Positions 30,801 to 38,431 of a DNA stretch of 64,000 nt are shown piece after piece. Under the pieces are notes generated by a model. That model saw nothing but the letters and a program-made list of their open reading frames with translations. It was not told where the DNA came from and did not search any database. Source of the DNA: Clostridia bacterium (GTDB taxonomy: Bacteria > Bacillota > Clostridia > Oscillospirales > Acutalibacteraceae); assembly GCA_017438845.1 (NCBI GenBank), contig JAFRUO010000023.1:1-64000 (forward strand), in the 5' to 3' direction. How positions within the stretch are numbered: the first letter of the stretch is position 1; every line of letters begins with the position of its first letter. The position numbers and the translations under genes were made by a program.

Positions 30801-32921
30801 GCTGCACTCGGCGGAGACCAGACAGTTTATTACTATGGTTACATTTCAACTGTTCAGGATCAGGAACATGAGCACGTTGACGACGTAGATACAGGCGACT
30901 ATTGGCAGAGAAACGGCTATGACAGCTATGTATTTACAAGGGACATCTATGACAGCGTTACTCATTATCAGGGTTCTGCTTCCTACAAGGCAGCTACAAT
31001 CCAGATCGGTAACAAGACAAAGAACTTCCAGTCAGTTAAGTATGATACTACACCGGGCGCACCGATGAGCACATACTTCCAGCTTATCACTGACAGAGCA
31101 ACCGCAGGTTGGGTAAGCGCTCTCGTTAAGGACAGCGTAACCAACACCTCAGGCTACTTCTGGAAGGCAAAGAGCGGCGTTACTGCTGACACTGACTTCC
31201 CGTATGGTGTTTATGACGGCGGACAGATCGCTCTTAAGTACGGTTCTAAATCAGGAACCTACATTATCGACTTTATTTACTACAATGACTTCGACATTAC
31301 TTCGGTAATGAACAAGTACATCGATATGCAGATTGACGCTAACGACGTAACAAGCGAAGGCGCAACCGCATACAACACCTACAAGAATGCACTTCTTGAC
31401 GTAGTTAAGTGGGCAGACATCGCAAAGAGAACCGACTATGTAACAGCAGTTCAGCCCAACATCGAGCCCGCTATTGCAGCACTTGATGCAGCATATGAGG
31501 CACTTAAGCCTTATCTGACCGTTGCTCCCACAAACTATGAGGCAGTTCTTCAGTCAACTCTTGACGCTTGCGAAGACAGAGACTCTGACTATGACTTCCA
31601 GGATTTCAAACTCTTCGAGTACTTCAAGTATGAGAACCAGAGAACTAACATCCGTGAGATGATCAAGGCTTATGCACAGCCCACAGAGCCGACTCCGTAC
31701 ATCGAGAACGAGAATATCTCCTATGAAGCAATTCAGGATATTATCGCTAACGAGACCAACGCAAACATCAAGGCAGGTATCAACGCAACACTCGTTCCTC
31801 CGACAGAGGAAGCAATGGACGCTTACCGCACAGCAGCAGCAGAGTGGGTAGCTCCCAATTATTCAGAGCTCCAGGTTGCTGACACAGTTGCTAAGCTTCC
31901 CTACTACAAGGCATTCATGACTGCCAACCCGAGAGACAATTATTATAATCAGTTCCTTGCAAAGGAAGTTGCTTATGCAGACGCTAACTTCCCGGCAAGC
32001 GACGAGGCTCTCTATTCACCTGACACTTGGGCAGAGTATGCAACACGTCTTGCAACAGCTAAGTCTGTTCTTGCAAACGCTAACGCACTCCACTCAGAGA
32101 TCTTTGACGCTAAGTACTTCCTTATGGTTGCTATGAGAAACCTTAACGAAATCGAGCATTCGATGAAGGACGACGGCAACAACTATCTTGATCAGGAACT
32201 TACAGGCCTTATTGCTAACGCAGAGGTAATCCTCAACAACGCTCAGTACTATGACGTAGTTGCAGGCAAGACCGCTGACGAAGCTTGGGCAGAGCTCGTA
32301 AAGGCACTCGGTGTTCGTTACACTGACGAAAACGGCAACGACGCTATCCTTTATGACCACTCAGCATACACCTTCGTTGACTATGACAGAGTCAACACAA
32401 CAAAGAATAAGCTGGCAGTTGACGCTGCTGCTGACAAGCTCCAGGCTGCTATCGACAACTTTGTATGCAACGTAGTTATCGAGCAGAAGGACGGCGACAA
32501 CACTGTTGAGCAGATCGAGACCGCTATTAAGACCATCCAGGGTATTACTCCCGGCTCAATCCTTACAGTTGATCAGCTTCTTTCACACGTTAAGGCAAGC
32601 GTAGCAACAGCAACTCTTGAGGCTACAGTATCCAAGGCTAACGCTTTCGGTACAGGCGCAAAGGTTGATGTTAACGTTGCAGGCATCGGCACACTTACAA
32701 CTTACGTTGTAGTTATCTTCGGTGACGTTAACGGCGACGGCGCAATCGACGCATTCGATGCATTCGATTCGAACAAGGCTATTAACAACATCGCTCCTCT
32801 CGCTGACGCTTACGCAACAGCAGCTGACGTTGACCTTGACGATGCAATTTCACTTGCTGACTATGCAACAATTAAGGCAGCTTCTGTAGGCAATGCAGAA
32901 ATCGCACAGGTAGTTGCATAA
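27804..32921 (+). CDS. Very large secreted protein with C-terminal dockerin-like module
   Basis: A 1705-residue secreted protein. The signal peptide is MKKSTKLLSVLLAVLMILSS with cleavage after ASAA-like residues near 28. The long central part shows no catalytic motif I recognise; around residues 1160-1620 it is helical, alanine-rich and repeat-like (LDAAYEALKPY, NLNEIEHSM, DKLQAAIDNF). The C-terminus (about 1635-1700) has FGDVNGDGAIDAFDAFDSNK and DVDLDDAISLADYATIKAAS, paired calcium-binding loops of a type I-like dockerin. It should bind a cohesin on the surface or on a scaffold. Cohesin-like proteins lie just downstream. It uses A- and C-ending codons in long coding runs unlike neighbours, suggesting high expression. 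Confidence 0.82.
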   Translation: MKKSTKLLSVLLAVLMILSSLSIAASAAKANYKTVANLESLSAYNNYGTVTRLSSEERFSIVLDELDRILAKANINMGTVFNALGLSITIDFRDIDKVCSSLDTIYNTFNSGLATIAMAILNFGIIESVNFDSWKTGMTRAGTAQLTIIYEVLELLSKNSSVVNTALTSGLDLGMIGGLITGLDLSEINTMITDLPTLIRGLIYPLFSRPDDTATLRNRYQAATYDINTTLDEFVKGLLTKPMNWTSYRVDAAGNDLGYTLPLPTTNSTSRYFVINGDTITQYDYQFKDDDDKGYTKGEWAEIVTYTKAEEAGNEGVYVFKAPDGYEGDGTLKYYTAGNDGYFVPGIKDAINNGDLSFSLNGSDSVLTLLYKFVPYVFREMAPVVLNGSVKKLIAELFDVKFTKLGNKGEFTAPVSDTFFTEDQGEYLWEWSNYKVIDGVPYYRFQDEFFVGEIPANISSYYYMFDWNYHVDDDFIDEFIPAADGSTSAAGYTRILQGLNDFVAKVIDLAILDEWTVPGGETYTKSAIFTWTAGGNDKMLNNILNVARNVVQIAPVEIFGDYYQEAQFYDVMMTGTLSQAVNGAICEGVKMLMPQIIFPDNVVNQNMLAIAAVVVRELCSQLMPSYNFDALIYADYNDRAVIEGKDQLYWLNTTLTMGLDLGLYYLRNLADLGEDTSSSYYTVMKNLGATPTNDAEAMTYTADFDVSKWTYKVDWVIDWALATDEWCWRMSKLVNATGATTLTSYQDPWAKLNSVLLAILPLDQLLNADGASASTFLEKVLRNKIVDAISNLDLPTLVSLFDIPAGYFRNGNIINQAVKLVVKIVNGVVNKSYGGELLASGTYTTINAVLNHSNLKSTVTTLVGKILSFVYTNGVLDVALPFINMFLGWKTDPQEYKDPDMYWFNDGGDTYLYRGVTNTLRFVNNSSGMLLKHRNAAADKPYNIVVKAINFGTSGITSSQSLPVTCAPYETLDIPLTIPANTNKAFEVAVTYAFTGKDGAALGGDQTVYYYGYISTVQDQEHEHVDDVDTGDYWQRNGYDSYVFTRDIYDSVTHYQGSASYKAATIQIGNKTKNFQSVKYDTTPGAPMSTYFQLITDRATAGWVSALVKDSVTNTSGYFWKAKSGVTADTDFPYGVYDGGQIALKYGSKSGTYIIDFIYYNDFDITSVMNKYIDMQIDANDVTSEGATAYNTYKNALLDVVKWADIAKRTDYVTAVQPNIEPAIAALDAAYEALKPYLTVAPTNYEAVLQSTLDACEDRDSDYDFQDFKLFEYFKYENQRTNIREMIKAYAQPTEPTPYIENENISYEAIQDIIANETNANIKAGINATLVPPTEEAMDAYRTAAAEWVAPNYSELQVADTVAKLPYYKAFMTANPRDNYYNQFLAKEVAYADANFPASDEALYSPDTWAEYATRLATAKSVLANANALHSEIFDAKYFLMVAMRNLNEIEHSMKDDGNNYLDQELTGLIANAEVILNNAQYYDVVAGKTADEAWAELVKALGVRYTDENGNDAILYDHSAYTFVDYDRVNTTKNKLAVDAAADKLQAAIDNFVCNVVIEQKDGDNTVEQIETAIKTIQGITPGSILTVDQLLSHVKASVATATLEATVSKANAFGTGAKVDVNVAGIGTLTTYVVVIFGDVNGDGAIDAFDAFDSNKAINNIAPLADAYATAADVDLDDAISLADYATIKAASVGNAEIAQVVA

Positions 32922-32944
32922 TTTAGGCTAACTAACTAAACAAT

Positions 32945-32975
32945 GTGGGTGCCGGGGTTTCCCTCCGGCACTCAC
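32945..32975 (+). other. Strong hairpin in the 3' untranslated region
   Basis: GTGGGTGCCGG (32945-32955) pairs over 11 bp with CCGGCACTCAC (32965-32975), with one G-U pair. There is no T-run, so it may stabilise or process the mRNA rather than terminate it. The same CCGGCACTCAC occurs in the 5' leader at 27540-27550. Confidence 0.65.
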
Positions 32976-33117
32976 CGAAGGAAACAAACATTATACATAA
33001 TCCAAAAATTTCTCTTTTATTTTCCGTAAATCACCACTTTACGGTTTTCAGGGCAGAGTGATAGCTGTTTTGAGTATTTGTAAAGGAGAATTTTGTGCCG
33101 AATGGAAAAAATGCCTA

Positions 33118-33146
33118 TTGACATTTGGCTTGATTAGATGTATATT
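33118..33146 (+). promoter_or_regulatory. Sigma-A promoter of the cohesin-like operon
   Basis: TTGACA (33118-33123), 17-bp spacer, TATATT (33141-33146). It lies 33 bases before the ATG at 33179, which follows AAAGGAGG. Confidence 0.85.
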
Positions 33147-33178
33147 TATTGGGAAACTGAATAAAAGGAGGCAAAATA

Positions 33179-34294
33179 ATGGCAAAAAAGACGATTAGTC
33201 TTGTTTTGGCTGCTATTATGGTTCTCAGCTTGTTCGCAATCAACGCGTTCGCTGCCGGTGAAACTGCTACATTTACAGTTACATCATCAGCCGCAGAGGT
33301 TGCTACAGACGACGTAATCACAATAACAGTTACTGCTGCATCCGACGCGACCTATTATGCAGGTCCTATGTCAATCCCGGTAACATACGATGCAACTGCA
33401 TTTGAGTATGTTGCAAACTCGGTTACAGTTAACGACATCTTTGGCGCAGGCGTAACAGACAGCGCTGTTAACACAACAGCAGGTAAAATTACTGTTGCAG
33501 TTACTCCCTTAACCAACGGTTCTCCCGTTGCTCCTAACCTTACAACAGCATTGACAGTTTTCACCTTCCAGCTTAAGGCACTTAGCGGAGAAGGCGATTA
33601 CACAATCGGTATTGCAGACGATCAGAAAACAGCAGAAAATCCGACCGGTAAGTTCTACTGCGGTTCTTTCTCAACATCTGATCCTAAAACAGCTGACTTA
33701 GCTACAATCGGCCAGACTCTTAACAGAGTTGACGCTACCGTTAGCTTCGCATCAGCAGAGCCTGAGCTTATTCTTACAGCTACAGGTGAATCAAACGGCG
33801 TTATTATTGATACAAACAAGACCTTTGGCGGCGCTTATGCAGGTGTAGTTTACGGCTTCCCGCAGGCAGCTGCAGCTACATTCAGAAGCATTGGTTACAT
33901 TACCACAAACCTTACAACTACAGCAGGTGCTCTTACAGCAGGTAACCTTGCCCGTACTATCGGTACTGCAGGTTACGGCACAGGTACCACAATCACTGTA
34001 GGTTCAAAGGTTTATGTAATCGTTATCTTCGGTGACGCTAACGGCGACGGTCTTATCAACAACCAGGATACTACAGCTGTTAAGGGCTTTGTTGCAGCTC
34101 CTGCATCTATAGCTGCTAACAGCGTTCAGAGAATGGCTGCTAACTGCCAGCAGGTTAACAACGGTACAATGTTACACACATTGAACAACCAGGATACTAC
34201 AGCATTAAAGCAGTATGTTGCTAATGCTGCTAATAAGTTCAGCCCTGCAACTTTGGCATCTTACCAGTATTCAAAGAACAATTTCTATCAGTAA
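33179..34294 (+). CDS. Secreted protein with cohesin-like domain and C-terminal dockerin-like repeats
   Basis: A 371-residue exported protein. A signal peptide (MAKKTISLVLAAIMVLSLFA, cleavage after AFA) precedes a beta-sandwich resembling cohesins (about 25-190; VATDDVITITVTAASDATYY, SIPVTYDATAFEYV, TVFTFQLKALSGEGDYTIGI). The C-terminal part has FGDANGDGLINNQDTTAVKG and a second LNNQDTTALKQYV unit, which together look like a dockerin with two calcium loops; the second loop is partly degenerate. It is a possible small adaptor scaffoldin. It is first in an operon with another cohesin-like gene 58 bases downstream and two short peptide genes. Confidence 0.78.
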   Translation: MAKKTISLVLAAIMVLSLFAINAFAAGETATFTVTSSAAEVATDDVITITVTAASDATYYAGPMSIPVTYDATAFEYVANSVTVNDIFGAGVTDSAVNTTAGKITVAVTPLTNGSPVAPNLTTALTVFTFQLKALSGEGDYTIGIADDQKTAENPTGKFYCGSFSTSDPKTADLATIGQTLNRVDATVSFASAEPELILTATGESNGVIIDTNKTFGGAYAGVVYGFPQAAAATFRSIGYITTNLTTTAGALTAGNLARTIGTAGYGTGTTITVGSKVYVIVIFGDANGDGLINNQDTTAVKGFVAAPASIAANSVQRMAANCQQVNNGTMLHTLNNQDTTALKQYVANAANKFSPATLASYQYSKNNFYQ

Positions 34295-34352
34295 TAATTA
34301 GTTTTGCTAATTAGTATACTATTCACAAGAACATTTTAGGAGGAAAAGTCCA

Positions 34353-35516
34353 ATGAAGACATTCAGAAAGGTGCTTGGCGTTGTTCTTGCAATCGCTATG
34401 CTCACCGGTGTTTTCTCAATGATGGCTTCCGCATTAGCTCCTGATTCAGCAGTTGATCTTTACATTTCAACTGACAAGACAAACTATGCTGCAGGTGATA
34501 TAATTACCATCAAAGTTTCGCAGCAGGTTGATCCCGCAGTTGGAAACATGACAATCGCTGGAACATATGCTATCGGTTATCCTGCAGCAGCAATGGAACC
34601 CATTTCAACATCAACCGACTTACCTGAGCATAATTTTACTGCTTTAGTTGATGGTTATGACGCTTCAATTTCTGTTATTAACACTTGGGATTCTGTTCAG
34701 GCAATGGGTGTTTCAGTTGACGCTGGTGCACCTTGGGATGCTGTTTTCGCTCTCCTTGTTGCCGCTGACGGTACTGCATTTGAAAACACAGAAAAGAAAG
34801 ACCTCTTCACCTTCCAGATGAAGATTAAGGATGACGCTCCCGACGGTGAATACACACTCGGTTTCAACAAGGATGCTTATGTTCAGTACTATGCATTCTC
34901 TGCTGACGAGAATATGGGCGGTGTTTACGGTTACGATGATGACTATGGTTACGGCACAACCGCTAACTATGGCGTTTCCGACACTTGCACATTCACAATC
35001 GGCGCATCTGGCCCGAAGGTTGACTACTACAAGGCTCAGCTTAAGATGACTCCCGATTCAGCTACAACTGTTAAGGATGACTTCCAGTTCAGAGTACAGT
35101 CAGTTATCACTGACGCTGATTGGGATGCATACTTTGCACAGACAGCTACAGCTGACGAGACCAAGAATGCTATTACCGAGATGGGTATCGTAGCATACAA
35201 GGGTGCAGGCACATTTGATGAAGCTACTGCTAAGGCTCTCGTAACCGACGGCACAGCAGCTACAGATTATGCAACAGCAGGTACAACCTACGTTCAGAAG
35301 GCTTCTGACACTGCTGATGCATACTTCGGCGCAATCATCAAGGCTAAGCATTCAACAATGCCTAACGACGTAACTTATATGGGTTATGTTAAGTACGTTG
35401 ACGCTGCAGGCGACGCACAGGTTATCTTCTATGAGACAGCAAAGACAGCAGCTCTTGCTTCAAATTACGACAATTACGTTTCTGCTTATCTCGCAGCTAA
35501 CCCCTATCAGGGCTAA
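34353..35516 (+). CDS. Secreted cohesin-like protein
   Basis: A 387-residue exported protein. A signal peptide (MKTFRKVLGVVLAIAMLTGV, cleavage after MASA) is followed by a cohesin-like beta domain (about 28-220; VDLYISTDKTNYAAGDIITI, KDLFTFQMKIKDDAPDGEYT) and a second, unassigned domain (about 225-385). It has a Tyr/Asp-rich turn GGVYGYDDDYGYG. Unlike its upstream neighbour it lacks a clear dockerin. Good ribosome binding site TAGGAGG. It probably displays a cohesin-type or Big-type surface domain; binding partners cannot be named. Confidence 0.7.
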   Translation: MKTFRKVLGVVLAIAMLTGVFSMMASALAPDSAVDLYISTDKTNYAAGDIITIKVSQQVDPAVGNMTIAGTYAIGYPAAAMEPISTSTDLPEHNFTALVDGYDASISVINTWDSVQAMGVSVDAGAPWDAVFALLVAADGTAFENTEKKDLFTFQMKIKDDAPDGEYTLGFNKDAYVQYYAFSADENMGGVYGYDDDYGYGTTANYGVSDTCTFTIGASGPKVDYYKAQLKMTPDSATTVKDDFQFRVQSVITDADWDAYFAQTATADETKNAITEMGIVAYKGAGTFDEATAKALVTDGTAATDYATAGTTYVQKASDTADAYFGAIIKAKHSTMPNDVTYMGYVKYVDAAGDAQVIFYETAKTAALASNYDNYVSAYLAANPYQG

Positions 35517-35543
35517 TTGAAGAATAAGAATTAAGGAATAAGT

Positions 35544-35678
35544 ATGCAAGACTCCAAAAAATATATTGCTCCTGATTTTGACTATACTTCATTTGATTTT
35601 TCGGATGATTTAACAGTCACAATAATTTCCTCAACAGATGAGGATCCTACACATGATGCAATAATTGATTGGCGTTGA
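35544..35678 (+). CDS. Short peptide, 44 residues, with KKYIAPDF N-terminal motif
   Basis: Starts MQDSKKYIAPDFDYTSFDFS and ends AIIDWR. ATG at 35544 follows TAAGGAA. The N-terminus aligns with the next short gene (KQIYTAPDFEVSVYEVEDII): both have a Y-x-APDF core followed by an acidic, aromatic stretch and then a TII/IITIS segment. The two C-termini differ. It is 27 bases downstream of the cohesin-like gene. Such Y-x-x-P-[ED]-[FL]-led small proteins are common in Clostridia but I know no function. A leader-plus-variable-core layout is suggestive of a processed peptide, though no modification enzyme is encoded nearby. Confidence 0.65.
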   Translation: MQDSKKYIAPDFDYTSFDFSDDLTVTIISSTDEDPTHDAIIDWR

Positions 35679-35714
35679 GTAATTTGAAACATTAATTGAG
35701 AGGAGTAAAATTTG

Positions 35715-35837
35715 ATGAAACAAATTTACACTGCGCCTGACTTTGAAGTTTCAGTATATGAAGTAGAGGATATCATCACTATCTCCGTTGGTACCGGCCC
35801 CGTAGAGGGCGGCGAAGGCGGCTGGCTTGATATCTAA
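35715..35837 (+). CDS. Short peptide, 40 residues, second copy of the APDF family
   Basis: Encodes MKQIYTAPDFEVSVYEVEDI followed by ITISVGTGPVEGGEGGWLDI. A strong ribosome binding site AGAGGAG precedes ATG at 35715. The N-terminal Y-x-APDF core and the acidic EVED stretch relate it to the 44-residue peptide 36 bases upstream. The C-terminal part is Gly/Glu-rich with a single Trp and no cysteine. It is the last gene before the terminator at 35871, so it appears to be part of the cohesin-like operon. Too short for most automated gene finders. Confidence 0.72.
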   Translation: MKQIYTAPDFEVSVYEVEDIITISVGTGPVEGGEGGWLDI

Positions 35838-35870
35838 CCTGGACGCTTAGGCGCTTAGACAAATTAACAA

Positions 35871-35902
35871 AACGCAGAGTAAGCAATTACTCTGCGTTTT
35901 TT
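35871..35902 (+). terminator. Rho-independent terminator of the cohesin/peptide operon
   Basis: AACGCAGAGTAA-GCAA-TTACTCTGCGTT followed by a T-rich tail. It closes the unit started at the 33118 promoter. Confidence 0.9.
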
Positions 35903-35970
35903 CTTTTTGCGGACAGTCAGTTCCGGGCGGATCCCGTCCGAACAGAACAATGCATATTATCGGCATATAT

Positions 35971-36338
35971 CCGTAGGGACGAACATTGTTCGTCCGCATA
36001 TATTACCGTAAATTTACGGCGTATATCCGTAGGGGACGGCGTCCCCTACGTCTCGTAAAGTGAATAGTGTATAGTGAAGAAGTAATAAGTGTTTGTTTCG
36101 CAAACCGTAGGGTACGGCGTCCCGACGTCCCGATCAACCTCCCCTTGACAGGGGAGGTGTCTTTTTGCCAAAGCAAAAAGACGGAGGGGTAGTCATAGAA
36201 GCATATAAACAAATCTACCCCTCAGTCTCGCTTCGCTCGACAGTTCCCCTCTCAAGGGGAGTTTGTAAGGATGTAATTAATACTAAAGCATTAATACTTA
36301 AAAATTAATAATTGCCGTAGGGGCGACCATCGGTCGCC
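35971..36338. repeat. Cluster of REP-like and inverted-repeat elements
   Basis: Contains CCGTAGGGACGAACATTGTT with CGTCC (35971-35995), CCGTAGGGGACGGCGTCCCC (36027-36046), a GAATAGTG..GAAGAAGTAATAAG unit (36062-36089), CCGTAGGGTACGGCGTCCCG (36105-36124), CTCCCCTTGACAGGGGAG hairpins (36139-36156), TTCCCCTCTCAAGGGGAG (36244-36261), and CCGTAGGGGCGACCATCGGT with CGCC (36315-36338). Related units recur at 26.6, 27.1, 53.4 and 59.9 kb. Short open frames in the cluster are not credible genes. Confidence 0.8.
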
Positions 36339-36803
36339 TGCAAAAACACCGCAAATTCCGGTCTCTGCTGTCAACCTTGCATTAACGCACGTCTATCCTC
36401 CCGAATTCGCCCTGCAGACAGAGTCAACTGCAAAACGTGAAAATTTACACACCGTACTCAAAACACGCTCAGAGCTTAATTTTAGGGCAATACGAAGGGC
36501 AGGAGCGAAAGAGGATTTCACCGTTAATTCTCCGTGACTATTGCCGTATTCCTTGCGTTCCCGGATTGTACGAGCCGACCTTTGTTAATAAATTGTCAAA
36601 ATAAACAGATATTCACCGTAAAAATTGGAAGGTAACAATATGTGGTGGCGTGAGCCGTCAGCGGCACATATATTGAGTGTAAGCCGCACGTTTATATTCC
36701 GACAGCGCACGTTTAAGACAATTTTTGACTAACAAAGTTGAACTTTAGACAAAAAACATCTACTTACTGACAACTTGCACAATTATTCACCGAAAAATTT
36801 TGT
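36339..36803. other. Non-coding stretch without recognised features
   Basis: No credible open frame or tRNA. The sequence becomes AT-rich toward 36800. A GGCAATACG and an ATTGCCGTATTCC segment (about 36487 and 36541) hint at structure but I cannot assign it. Confidence 0.5.
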
Positions 36804-36831
36804 TTGACAATTAGTATTTATATGGTATAAT
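36804..36831 (+). promoter_or_regulatory. Sigma-A promoter of the aminotransferase-aldolase operon
   Basis: TTGACA (36804-36809), 16-bp spacer, TATAAT (36826-36831). Both boxes perfect. Confidence 0.85.
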
Positions 36832-36890
36832 TAAGGTGAACGGCAATTCACCTTTTGACTTGCAAAAAAAATTCACGGAGGAATAAAACT

Positions 36891-38372
36891 ATGGACACAA
36901 GATTCGCAATCTCAGAGTACCATGACGCGAAAGCCATCAACAGAGAGCTTGATGAGCTTATCAAAAAGCCGATTTACTCAATTAAGCCTGATGTTCTCAA
37001 AAACTATGAAGAAGAATATTACGGCAAAAAGTGCGTAAAATCAAAGGCTATGATCGATGAGGCAAAGGCTATCATCCCCGGCGGCGTTCAGCACAACCTC
37101 GCATTTAACTATCCCTTCCCGCTTGTTTTCACAAAGGCGGACGGCGCATATCTTTACGACATCGACGGCAACAAATATTTTGACTTCCTTCAGGCAGGCG
37201 GCCCGACAGTTCTCGGCTCAAACCCCAAGGTAGTCCGTGAGCAGGTAATCGACCTTCTTAACACCTGCGGACCTTCAACAGGTCTTTTCCACGAGTTTGA
37301 GTACAAGCTTGCCAAGAAGATTTCAGACTCTGTTGAAACAGTCGATATGTTCCGTATGCAGGGCTCGGGCACCGAGGCTTGTATGACAGCTGTCCGTGTT
37401 GCACGTCTTGCAACCGGCAAGAAGAACATTCTTAAAATGGGCGGCGCATATCACGGCTGGTCCGATCAGCTCGGTTACGGTATCCGTGTTCCCGGCTCTA
37501 AGTTCACACAGGCAAGCGGCGTTCCGCTTTACATCTTTAAGCACACCCAGGAGTTCTTCCCCGGCGACCTTGAGGACCTTGAGAGAAAGCTCTGGCTCAA
37601 CCAGTTCAGAGGCGGCACTGCTGCCGTATTCATCGAGCCCGTCGGTCCCGAGAGCGGTTCAACTCCCGTTGACTTTGACTTTAACAAGGGCGTTGAGCGT
37701 CTTTGCCGTAAGTACGGCGCACTGCTTGTATTCGATGAGGTTGTTACAGGCTTCAGAATCGGCATGGCAGGCGCACAGGGCTTCTTCGGCGTATCTCCCG
37801 ACCTCACCATCTTCGGTAAGGTTATCGCAGGCGGATATCCGGGCGCAGGCGGCTTAGGCGGCAAGAAGGAATATATGAAATACCTCGGCGCAGGTCTTGA
37901 CGCTACAGGCGAAAAGATTAAGAAGGCGTTCACCGGCGGTACAATGACAGCCAACCCGCTTTCATGCTGTGCAGGTTACTTCACTCTTGAAGAAATCGAC
38001 AAGACAAACGCTTGCCAGAAGGCAGGCCAGATGGGCGACAGACTTACAGCAGGTCTTAAAGAGCTTGTTGCTAAGCACGGTCTTCCGTTCGTTGCTTGGA
38101 ACGAAGGTTCAATCTGCCACCTTGAAACAGTCGGCACTCTTCACTTCTCAATCAACTGGAAAAAGCCCTGGACAATTCCGGGCGTTCTTGACGCAACCTC
38201 AGTCAGAAAGAAAGAGATGCAGCACATGGGCGCTGCTTATATGGCAGAGGGACTTGTTACACTTGCAGGTTCACGTCTTTACACTTCTGCTGCTTATACT
38301 CCCAAGATGATCGACAACGCTCTTGCTTGCTTCGACAAGGTTCTTGCAAACGTAGCAGTTAAGGCTGACTGA
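36891..38372 (+). CDS. Class III aminotransferase (glutamate-1-semialdehyde aminomutase-like)
   Basis: A 493-residue PLP enzyme of fold type I. An N-terminal extension of about 75 residues precedes the common core with YLYDIDGNKYFDFLQAGGP, QGSGTEACMTAVRVAR, LVFDEVVTGFR with the PLP aspartate, and the Schiff-base lysine in IFGKVIAGGYPGAG (about residue 310). This resembles HemL-type enzymes but no heme genes are nearby, and the extension is atypical for HemL. The start at 36891 follows GGAGG. The class II aldolase gene is 59 bases downstream; a GC-rich hairpin (38385-38412) between them may modulate the second gene. A related aminotransferase sits at 44516. Confidence 0.88.
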   Translation: MDTRFAISEYHDAKAINRELDELIKKPIYSIKPDVLKNYEEEYYGKKCVKSKAMIDEAKAIIPGGVQHNLAFNYPFPLVFTKADGAYLYDIDGNKYFDFLQAGGPTVLGSNPKVVREQVIDLLNTCGPSTGLFHEFEYKLAKKISDSVETVDMFRMQGSGTEACMTAVRVARLATGKKNILKMGGAYHGWSDQLGYGIRVPGSKFTQASGVPLYIFKHTQEFFPGDLEDLERKLWLNQFRGGTAAVFIEPVGPESGSTPVDFDFNKGVERLCRKYGALLVFDEVVTGFRIGMAGAQGFFGVSPDLTIFGKVIAGGYPGAGGLGGKKEYMKYLGAGLDATGEKIKKAFTGGTMTANPLSCCAGYFTLEEIDKTNACQKAGQMGDRLTAGLKELVAKHGLPFVAWNEGSICHLETVGTLHFSINWKKPWTIPGVLDATSVRKKEMQHMGAAYMAEGLVTLAGSRLYTSAAYTPKMIDNALACFDKVLANVAVKAD

Positions 38373-38431
38373 TTTTAAACCTACGGGCGGGCGGCTCTCC
38401 GTCTGCCCGATATTTTTAAGGAGAAAATAAT

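Noticed and set aside
36003..36212. Open frame across the repeat cluster
   Set aside because: It is made of repeat and palindrome sequence and has no ribosome binding site or similarity to a protein.
35971..36338. CRISPR array
   Set aside because: Repeats are irregularly spaced, of several kinds and in both orientations, with no regular spacers and no cas genes in the window.
36891..38372. hemL (glutamate-1-semialdehyde aminomutase in heme synthesis)
   Set aside because: The fold fits, but the long N-terminal extension and the absence of any heme gene nearby make a different substrate more likely, so no symbol is given.
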